DNA of 64,000 nt from Streptomyces dysideae (lineage in GTDB: Bacteria; Actinomycetota; Actinomycetes; Streptomycetales; Streptomycetaceae): the NCBI RefSeq assembly GCF_001514305.1, contig NZ_KQ949085.1, forward strand, positions 140,115-204,114. Direction: 5' to 3'. The notes below the pieces were generated by a model, which saw only the letters and a program-made list of their open reading frames with translations, searched no databases and was not told the DNA's origin. Both the position numbers and the translations under genes were made by a program. Positions 58,052-64,000 of this stretch are shown piece after piece (position 1 is the first letter of the stretch; every line of letters starts with the position of its first letter).

Positions 58052-59086
58052 GTGGCAGACGGCAGCAGGCGGGAAAGGCGGGCCTTCATCGGGTCGTTCA
58101 CGGCGGCCGGGGGTCCCGGGATCGTGACCGCGGCCGTGGATCCGGACAGCGGTGCCCTGACCGTCCTGAGCAGCCTGGACGGCGTGCCCGACCCGGCGTA
58201 CCTGGCACTGGCGCCAGACGGGGACACGCTCTACGCGGTCAGCGAGACGGCCGACGGCGCGGTGGCCGCGTACCGCGTGACCGGCGACAAGCCCGAACCG
58301 GCCGGCCCGCCGGTCCCGGTCGAGGCGAACGGGCCCACGCACCTCAGCCTCTTCGCCGGCCACGTCCTGACCGCCAACTACGGCTCCGGCAGCGTCACCG
58401 CCGTCCCCGTCCGCCCCGCCGGCACCCTCGCGGACGCCGCCTCCGGCGTGTTCCAGCACACCGGAGGGGGCCCGCACACACCTCGCCAGCAGGGCCCGCA
58501 CGCCCACCAGGTGCAGCCCGACCCGAGCGGCCGCTGGGCGGTCAGCGTCGACCTCGGCACCGACTCGGTCCGCGTGTGCACCCTGACCGACGGGACCCTC
58601 GCCCTCCACCGGGAGGCCGCACTGCGCCCCGGCTCCGGGCCCCGCCACCTGGCCTTCCATCCGGACGGCGAGTACGCCTACGTCGTCAACGAACTCACCC
58701 CGACCGTCACCGTCTGCCGCTGGGACGCCGCCGAGGGCGTCCTGAAACCGCAGACGGAGGTCTCGGTGCTGCCCGGCGCCCCGGCCGGGGACGCCTACCC
58801 GTCCGGCATCGTCGCCTCGGCCGACGGCCGCTTCGTGTGGACCGCCACGCGCGGCGAGGACGTCCTGTCCGTGTTCGCCGTCGAGGGGGAGGGGCTGCGG
58901 CTGGTCGGCGCGGTGACCTGCTGCGGCCACTGGCCGCGGGCCCTGGCCGAGGCGGGCGGTTTTTTGTACGTCGCGAACGAGCGCTCCGGCGACGTGACCT
59001 GGTTCACCGTCGACCCGGACACCGGACTGCCGCGCTACGAAGGCTCGATCGAGGTGCCGGCGGCGTCCTGCGTGGTCTTCGGCTGA
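58052..59086 (+). CDS. Seven-bladed beta-propeller lactonase (6-phosphogluconolactonase-like, YbhE family)
   Basis: A 344-residue lactonase-family propeller: RRAFIGSFTAAGGPGIVTAA, GPTHLSLFAGHVLTANYGSG, HQVQPDPSGRWAVSVDLGTD, RHLAFHPDGEYAYVVNELTP and FLYVANERSGDVTWFTVDPD, with repeated PDP-type blade turns. Relatives hydrolyse 6-phosphogluconolactone or carboxy-muconolactones; the substrate here is unproven. It starts with GTG (58052) after GAGAGGGGA. No signal peptide is evident. It is followed by a clear terminator. Confidence 0.87.
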   Translation: MADGSRRERRAFIGSFTAAGGPGIVTAAVDPDSGALTVLSSLDGVPDPAYLALAPDGDTLYAVSETADGAVAAYRVTGDKPEPAGPPVPVEANGPTHLSLFAGHVLTANYGSGSVTAVPVRPAGTLADAASGVFQHTGGGPHTPRQQGPHAHQVQPDPSGRWAVSVDLGTDSVRVCTLTDGTLALHREAALRPGSGPRHLAFHPDGEYAYVVNELTPTVTVCRWDAAEGVLKPQTEVSVLPGAPAGDAYPSGIVASADGRFVWTATRGEDVLSVFAVEGEGLRLVGAVTCCGHWPRALAEAGGFLYVANERSGDVTWFTVDPDTGLPRYEGSIEVPAASCVVFG

Positions 59087-59106
59087 ACCGGCGCCGGACA
59101 CGTCCG

Positions 59107-59135
59107 AGGGCCCGCTCCAAGGAGGAGCGGGCCCT
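59107..59135. terminator. Bidirectional hairpin terminator
   Basis: AGGGCCCGCTCC (59107-59118) and GGAGCGGGCCCT (59124-59135) form a perfect 12-bp stem with a 5-nt loop between the convergent lactonase and chelatase genes. Confidence 0.88.
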
Positions 59136-59160
59136 TCGCTGTACGGCTGTGACGTGAGCG

Positions 59161-60081
59161 TCAGCGGACCGGCGCACCCTGCGGCTGCTGCGGGGCGATA
59201 CCCAGGGTCGTCGTGTACTTGGACAGCGCGAGCTTGCCGATCGCCGGGTACGGGCCGAGCGCCTCGGCGGCGGAGCAGCCTGCCTCCTTGGCCGCCTCCT
59301 CGATCAGGGACGCGTCGATCTCCGGCCCTATCAGGTACGGCGCCAGCGCCAGCTGCTGGGAGCCGGACGACCGCAGCTGCTCGGCGACGGCCGCGATCGA
59401 ACCGTCCTGGTCGAGGGCCGCCGCCATGACCGGAACGGCGAGGCGCGCGGCGAGCAGCATGCCGGTGATCCCGGCCGCCTGCACGGCCTCCTCGCCGCCC
59501 ACGGAGGCCAGGATGATGCCGTCCGCGGCGGTCGCCACGGTGAACAGACGGGCGCGGTCGGCGCGGGCCAGACCGGCCTCGGAAAGCCGCACGTGCAGCG
59601 CCTCGGCGAGCAGCGGGTGCGGGCCCAGGGCGTCGGTCAGGTCGGCCGCGACGCGGCTCTCCATCACGGCCTGGCGGACCTGGCGCAGCAGCGCGCTGTC
59701 CGGGCCGGCGAGCAGCGGCACGACCACGGCGACGGGGCCATCGGGCTCCTTGACCTCCACGCCGGCGGCGACGGCCTGCTCGTAGCGGGCGGTGCGCTCC
59801 TGGGCGGCGTGCGCGAGCACGGACTGGAGTGTGGGGAACTCCGAGTCGTCCCCGTCGAGGTACCCGATCCGGGCGTCGAGGCCGGGGAGCTCGGAGCGGG
59901 CGATGCTCACGACCTCCTCGGCGAGGCCGCGGGTGGCGGCGCTGGGCGTCCCCGGCACGGCGAGGACGAGCGCGGGCGCGCCCTCGGGAGCCGCCAGGGG
60001 CTCGGGTCGGCGGTGCCGCCCGGGCTGGCGGGGGCGCGGCATTCGTACTGGCAGGCCGGCGGGCCCAGTGGGGGAGCTCAT
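59161..60081 (-). CDS. Sirohydrochlorin chelatase / CbiX-like protein
   Basis: A 306-residue two-lobed CbiX-like protein: ALVLAVPGTPSAATRGLAEE, DGPVAVVVPLLAGPDSALLR, GSQQLALAPYLIGPEIDASL and EAAKEAGCSAAEALGPYPAI. CbiX/SirB enzymes insert Co or Fe into sirohydrochlorin. The usual first active-site His (HGS..P) reads PGTP here, and the second metal His is not obvious, so activity is uncertain; many actinobacterial members are annotated as chelatases with similar changes. The N-terminal ~30 residues are Pro/Arg-rich. ATG 60081 may be early; the conserved part begins near residue 34. Confidence 0.7.
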   Translation of the reverse strand: MSSPTGPAGLPVRMPRPRQPGRHRRPEPLAAPEGAPALVLAVPGTPSAATRGLAEEVVSIARSELPGLDARIGYLDGDDSEFPTLQSVLAHAAQERTARYEQAVAAGVEVKEPDGPVAVVVPLLAGPDSALLRQVRQAVMESRVAADLTDALGPHPLLAEALHVRLSEAGLARADRARLFTVATAADGIILASVGGEEAVQAAGITGMLLAARLAVPVMAAALDQDGSIAAVAEQLRSSGSQQLALAPYLIGPEIDASLIEEAAKEAGCSAAEALGPYPAIGKLALSKYTTTLGIAPQQPQGAPVR

Positions 60082-60176
60082 GGCGCCGCATGTTACTGGT
60101 TTTGTGGGCTTCCCTGTTCGGGGAGGGTGCAGGTGAGCGGTATCCGTCCGGTTTTGTCTGATGAGTTACGTACGGA

Positions 60177-61214
60177 TCAGAAGTGGTCGGCGTGTGGGGA
60201 TCGGTCCCCCGCACCGGTCATCACGCTGAGCATGGTGTCGTCACCCGGCAGAGTGAGCGCGCCCGTCGCCAGTTCGCTCGCGATGCGTACCGCGCCCCGC
60301 AACGGGTCCCCGGCGGCCGGTACCCGCTGTGCGTGCGGCAGTCGCCGCGACAGCTCTTCTTCGAAGGGTACGAGAAGAGGGGGCCCCATGTTCAACAGGC
60401 CCCCGGTGATGGCGACTTGAGGGTTGCCTGTGCCCGGGCAGACGGCGGCCGCGGAGTCGGCCATGTGCCGGGCGGCGGCGCGCAGGATGTCCGCGGCGAC
60501 GGGGTCGCCGTCGGCGCAGGCGGCCACCTGGGGCGCGAAGGTGGCGAGAACGGCGGGCCGGTCCGGGCGCGGATACAGCTTGCCGGGGAGTCCCGGCGCC
60601 GGCCCGAACAACTCCTCGGCGCGGGCGAGCAGTCCGGCCGAACCACCGGGCCGGCCGTCGTGGGCGCGCAGCGCCGCCTCCAGCCCGGCCCGCCCGATCC
60701 AGGCGCCGCCGCCGCAGTCGCCGAGCAGATGACCCCAGCCGTCCGCACGACGCCACCTGGTCAGATCCGTGCCGATCGCGATCAGGCCCGTGCCGGCCGC
60801 GACCACGGCACCGGGCCGCGGTCCCAGGGCGCCGACGTAGGCGGTCACGGCGTCGGCGACGAGACCGACCGTCCGCACCCCGAACTCCCGCTCCAGCGCG
60901 CCCGGCAGCTCGGCGCGCAGCGCGTCCCCGAGAGTGGCGAGCCCCGCGGCACCGACAACGACGGTGCCAAGCCGCGCGATCCCCGTCTCGTCGGCCAACG
61001 CCCTCACCATGGGCGTCAGTTGCTCCATCAGATGTCCGGGATCGATACCCCCGGCCCCAGTACGCACCGGCACCCGCGACACCCGCTCGGCCACACCGCC
61101 GCGGCCCGGCGTCCCGACGACGACCCGAAGACCGGAGCCTCCGGAGTCGACGGCGAGATAACCGGAGGAGCCGGAGGAGTCGCGGGAGTTCGGTGACTCC
61201 GGTGAGCCGGTCAC
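60177..61214 (-). CDS. BadF/BadG/NagK-type sugar kinase (N-acetylglucosamine-kinase-like)
   Basis: A 345-residue actin-fold ATPase: YLAVDSGGSGLRVVVGTPGR (phosphate 1), GTVVVGAAGLATLGDALRAE, LVADAVTAYVGALGPRPGAV, VAAGTGLIAIGTDLTRWRRA (phosphate 2), DGWGHLLGDCGGGAWIGRAG, and VAITGGLLNMGPPLLVPFEE (adenosine). The GWGxxLGDxGSGxxIG pattern is that of eukaryote-type GlcNAc kinases. Its start GTG 61214 overlaps the ung stop by 4 nt (GTGA), so it is co-translated with ung; longer starts upstream lie inside ung. Confidence 0.85.
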   Translation of the reverse strand: MTGSPESPNSRDSSGSSGYLAVDSGGSGLRVVVGTPGRGGVAERVSRVPVRTGAGGIDPGHLMEQLTPMVRALADETGIARLGTVVVGAAGLATLGDALRAELPGALEREFGVRTVGLVADAVTAYVGALGPRPGAVVAAGTGLIAIGTDLTRWRRADGWGHLLGDCGGGAWIGRAGLEAALRAHDGRPGGSAGLLARAEELFGPAPGLPGKLYPRPDRPAVLATFAPQVAACADGDPVAADILRAAARHMADSAAAVCPGTGNPQVAITGGLLNMGPPLLVPFEEELSRRLPHAQRVPAAGDPLRGAVRIASELATGALTLPGDDTMLSVMTGAGDRSPHADHF

Positions 61215-61888
61215 GGCAGGCGCCACTCCACCGGTTGTCCGCCCTGTCCGATCAGCAGGTCGTTGGCCCGGCTGAACGGGCGGGACCCGAAGAAGCCGCG
61301 GTCGGCCGACATGGGGGAGGGGTGAGCGGACTCCACCGACGGCAGACTGCCGAGGAGCGGGCGCAGATTGCGGGCGTCGCGGCCCCACAGGATGGACACC
61401 AGCGGCTTGCCACGCCCGGCCAGGGCCCGTATCGCCTGCTCGGTGACCTCCTCCCAGCCCTTCCCGCGGTGCGCGCCCGGACTGCGCGGGGCCGTGGTGA
61501 GCGCCCTGTTGAGCAGCAGCACGCCCTGCCGGGTCCACGGCGTCAGATCGCCGTTGGAGGGCTGCGGCAGCCCCAGGTCGGTGTTCAGCTCCCGGAAGAT
61601 GTTGATGAGGCTGCCCGGCAACGGCCGCACGTCCGGCGCGACCGAGAACGACAGCCCCACCGCGTGTCCCGGCGTCGGATACGGGTCCTGACCGACGATC
61701 AGGACCCGCACGTCGTCGAAGGGCTGCTGGAAGGCGCGCAGTACATTCGGTCCGGCCGGCAGATAGGTACGTCCCGCGGCGATCTCCGCGCGCAGGAAGT
61801 CGCCCATCTCGGCGATCCCCCCGGCGACGGGTTCCAGGGCGTTCGCCCAGCCCGGTTCGACGATTTCATGCAAGGGTCGTGGTGCCAC
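61211..61888 (-). CDS. ung: Uracil-DNA glycosylase, family 1
   Basis: A 225-residue Ung. The catalytic water-activating loop GQDPYPTPGHA (residues 66-76, Asp68), uracil-stacking GLSFSV, Asn-containing LLLNRALTT and the DNA-intercalation loop HPSPMSADRGFFGSRPF (residues 189-205) are all intact. It excises uracil from DNA in base-excision repair. Length is normal. First gene of a two-gene unit with the kinase. Confidence 0.97.
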   Translation of the reverse strand: MAPRPLHEIVEPGWANALEPVAGGIAEMGDFLRAEIAAGRTYLPAGPNVLRAFQQPFDDVRVLIVGQDPYPTPGHAVGLSFSVAPDVRPLPGSLINIFRELNTDLGLPQPSNGDLTPWTRQGVLLLNRALTTAPRSPGAHRGKGWEEVTEQAIRALAGRGKPLVSILWGRDARNLRPLLGSLPSVESAHPSPMSADRGFFGSRPFSRANDLLIGQGGQPVEWRLP

Positions 61889-61960
61889 GGCGTCACCCTA
61901 CTGCCGTACGGGCAGCGGAGATCAACCGGTGGCCAAGGCCCTGCGGTCCCCCCGGTCGGC

Positions 61961-63046
61961 TCATCCGACCACCGCGGCCCGTACACACAGCACGTCCGGC
62001 AGATGCGACGCCAGTTGCTGCCAGCTGTCGCCGTCGTCGGCCGACGCGAACACCTCGCCGTTGCGGTTGCCGAAGTACACGCCGGCCGGGTCCGCGTCGT
62101 CCGTGCACATCGCGTCGCGCAGCACTGTGCCGTAGTGATCCTCCTGCGGCAGCCCCGCCGTCAGCGGCTCCCAGGTCTTGCCCGCGTCCGCCGTACGGAA
62201 GACCCGGCAGCGCCGGTCGGCGGGCACCCGGTCGGAGTCGGCGGTGATCGGGAACACGTACGCCGTGCCACCGCGGCGGGGATGGGTGGCCGCCGCGAAG
62301 CCGAACGTGGACGGCAGACCCTCGCCGATGTCCGTCCAGTGCGCGCCCGCGTCGTCGCTGCGGTACACGCCCCAGTGGTTCTGCAGATACAGCCGGTCCG
62401 GCGTCGCCGCGTCCTGCGCGATCTTGTGCACGCACTGCCCGAACTCCGGGTTCGGATCCGGCAGGAACACCGCGGAGACCCCGGAGTTGGACGGCGCCCA
62501 GCTCGCGCCGCCGTCCGAGGTCCGGAACACCCCGGCCGTGGAGACGGCCACCGTCACCGCCCGCGGGTCGCGTTTGTCGGTGAGGACGGTGTGCAGGCCC
62601 TCACCGCCGCCGCCCGGCACCCACTTCGAGCGGGTCGGGTGTTCCCACAGCGGGCGGACCAGCTCGAAGGTCTCTCCGCGGTCCTCGGAGCGGTACAGCG
62701 CGGCCGGTTCCGTGCCCGCGTACACCACGTCCGGCTCCGCGGCCGCCGGGTGCAGCTGCCAGACCCGCTCCAGCGAAGCCTCCGTGTCCTTGGGGAACTT
62801 GACCGCCGGCTGGGCCGGTTCGGTCCAGGTCCGGCCCAGGTCGTCGGAGTGGAACACGGACGGGCCCCAGTGCGCGCTGTCACCGCCGGCCAGCAGCCGC
62901 GGGCGCTCGGCGCGGGTGTCGATGGCGACCGAGTACACGGCCTGTGCGTTGAAATAGGGACTCTCGTCGAACTCCCAGGCCCCACCTCGCCTCCGCCCGA
63001 TGAACAGGCCCTTGCGCGTGCCCACGGCGAGCAGTACCTCGGTCAT
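61961..63046 (-). CDS. BNR/sortilin-type beta-propeller repeat protein
   Basis: A 361-residue propeller with repeated Asp-box/BNR motifs: SDDLGRTWTEP, SEDRGETFELV, TSDGGASWAPS, SDDAGAHWTDIG, TADAGKTWEPL and SADDGDSWQQL. The N-terminus EVLLAVGTRKGLFIGRRRGG is shared by exo-alpha-sialidase-like/YCF48-like proteins of actinobacteria. There is no signal peptide and no sialidase catalytic set, so an enzymatic function is not supported; function unknown. Confidence 0.82.
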   Translation of the reverse strand: MTEVLLAVGTRKGLFIGRRRGGAWEFDESPYFNAQAVYSVAIDTRAERPRLLAGGDSAHWGPSVFHSDDLGRTWTEPAQPAVKFPKDTEASLERVWQLHPAAAEPDVVYAGTEPAALYRSEDRGETFELVRPLWEHPTRSKWVPGGGGEGLHTVLTDKRDPRAVTVAVSTAGVFRTSDGGASWAPSNSGVSAVFLPDPNPEFGQCVHKIAQDAATPDRLYLQNHWGVYRSDDAGAHWTDIGEGLPSTFGFAAATHPRRGGTAYVFPITADSDRVPADRRCRVFRTADAGKTWEPLTAGLPQEDHYGTVLRDAMCTDDADPAGVYFGNRNGEVFASADDGDSWQQLASHLPDVLCVRAAVVG

Positions 63047-63327
63047 GCCGACTACCTCCGCTGCGTTTTCTGCGGCTTTGTCTCAGCCACCCGGCCAGTC
63101 TGCACCCCGGCACTGACAGTCACCTCTGGAAAGGGCTCCATCGCAGGTCAGGGCCGGGGTGGTAACTCGCACCGGCGTGTCGTGCGCCCGTTTCACGAAG
63201 ACGCCCGCGCCGGACGGGGACCCGTGCAACCGTCGAGGGCGGATGGCTGCCGTGAGCATCGAGGGGCCGGTTCCCGTATGGGAGGGCGGTCCGGCATGAT
63301 CGTGCGCTCTCGAGGAGGAAGCCTTCG

Positions 63328-63912
63328 ATGACGTTCCGTGGTCCGAAGGTGTGGCTGTGGCGCTGGCGGCGCAACCCGCTCAGGCGTCGCGCCGACATGG
63401 TGGAGGCCTGGGTCGTGCTCACCGCCTGGGTGCTCACCGTCCTCGCGGGAGTGGCCGCCGGTCTGACGACGGCCTGGTCCGTCGAGCACGGCATGGCCCG
63501 GGAGCGCGTCGAGTGGCGTCCCGTCGCGGCCACGCTCACCGAACGGGCGCCCGGAGAGGCCGACGCGTCGGTGAGCGCGGCGAGCGGTGAGCGGGTATGG
63601 GCCAAGGTGCGCTGGACCGCCACGGACGGCTCCACGCACACCGGCCAGGCCCGGGTCCGGGCCGGCAGCGGCGCCGGCACCTCGGTCACCGTATGGACGG
63701 ACCCCCAGGGCCGCCTGGTGAACAAGCCCGCCACCGCAGCCCAGGCGAGCATCCGGGCCGCGCTGGTCGGCGTCCTGGTAGGGGTGAGCGCCGCGGCCGT
63801 GCCCTTCATCGGCGGCCGCATGCTGCGCGGCCGCCTGGAGCGCCGGCGCATGGACCAGTGGGACGCCGAGTGGGCGTTGCTGGGCCCGCTGTGGGGGCGT
63901 ACGACTGGTTGA
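63328..63912 (+). CDS. Rv1733c-like two-helix membrane protein
   Basis: A 194-residue protein. The cytosolic start WLWRWRRNPLRRRADMVEAW is typical of the Rv1733c family. A first membrane helix (about 28-48) is followed by an extracytosolic beta-rich domain (VEWRPVAATLTERAPGE, VWAKVRWTATDGSTHTGQAR, TSVTVWTDPQGRL) and a second helix (ALVGVLVGVSAAAVPFIGG), then a basic cytosolic tail. The function is unknown; the family is a dormancy antigen in Mycobacterium. ATG 63328 has GAGGAGG upstream. The final 88 bp of the window hold nothing I can identify. Confidence 0.83.
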   Translation: MTFRGPKVWLWRWRRNPLRRRADMVEAWVVLTAWVLTVLAGVAAGLTTAWSVEHGMARERVEWRPVAATLTERAPGEADASVSAASGERVWAKVRWTATDGSTHTGQARVRAGSGAGTSVTVWTDPQGRLVNKPATAAQASIRAALVGVLVGVSAAAVPFIGGRMLRGRLERRRMDQWDAEWALLGPLWGRTTG

Positions 63913-64000
63913 CGGTTCTGCATGGACGGGTGTGTGCGGGCACGGGCGGGCGTGCGGGTGCCTTCGCGCCGAAGTCACCGGCACGCAGACACCCGCGGGT

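Noticed and set aside
1..64000. tRNA, rRNA, integrase or insertion sequence
   Set aside because: I looked for tRNA-like cloverleaf ends, transposase DDE/HTH motifs and tyrosine-recombinase motifs in the translated frames and saw none.

Overview
The window looks like chromosomal DNA of a Streptomyces. It has very high GC, a strong G/C bias at third codon positions, many GTG starts and ATGA-type gene overlaps. It carries a c-di-AMP (ydaO) riboswitch in front of an NlpC/P60-type gene, families typical of the genus (DUF5997, TerD-like, Rv1733c-like), and roughly 40-bp palindromic repeats of a kind scattered through Streptomyces genomes. All calls come from reading the sequence and recalled family motifs; no database search was run.

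Layout. 1-1.5 kb: start of a riboswitch-controlled NlpC/P60-like cell-wall protein that lacks its catalytic cysteine. 1.6-9.1 kb: a reverse-strand operon (binding lipoprotein, double-ATPase subunit, permease, YtcJ-type amidohydrolase) divergent from a LuxR-type regulator and a luciferase-like (LLM) oxidoreductase; this is probably a small-molecule uptake and breakdown module. 9.2-10.9 kb: a group 2 sigma factor translationally coupled to a broken 3' remnant of a uvrA-like gene. 11.5-41.3 kb: a complete, one-directional contractile injection system (CIS) operon of the extracellular/Streptomyces type. It encodes sheath, tube, hub parts, cap (Pvc16-like), AAA+ ATPase, spike, PAAR-like tip, gp25-like wedge, large baseplate proteins, a DUF6519-like protein and a peptidoglycan amidase, and ends at a 15-bp perfect hairpin. 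Its centre is a 2252-residue protein with an N-terminal eCIS-core (DUF4157) domain, a long helical body and a nuclease-like C-terminus, directly coupled to a putative immunity gene. 41.8-45.7 kb: paaABCDE, the phenylacetyl-CoA epoxidase operon. 45.9-51.8 kb: a TerD-domain protein, gene remnants, DUF5997 and a divergent LysR-effector-domain protein, SRPBCC, a TfoX-like gene broken by a repeat insertion, and a flavodoxin-fold protein. 51.8-57.7 kb: secreted GH127 arabinofuranosidase, a frameshifted HAD gene, an Lrp/AsnC regulator and a FUSC membrane protein. 57.7-64 kb: a nitric-oxide-synthase remnant, a beta-propeller lactonase, a CbiX-like chelatase, a BadF/NagK-type kinase, ung, a BNR-repeat protein and an Rv1733c-like membrane protein.

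The most interesting part is the CIS. The operon shows no tail-fibre gene, no separate tape-measure gene and no obvious membrane anchor. The giant DUF4157 protein is the only plausible tape measure and also looks like a polymorphic-toxin carrier. Its toxin end and immunity partner look lower in GC than the operon around them, which suggests an exchangeable cassette. Several other loci (uvrA-like, DyP/NTPase, TfoX, HAD, NOS) are remnants, so the flanks have been actively eroded.
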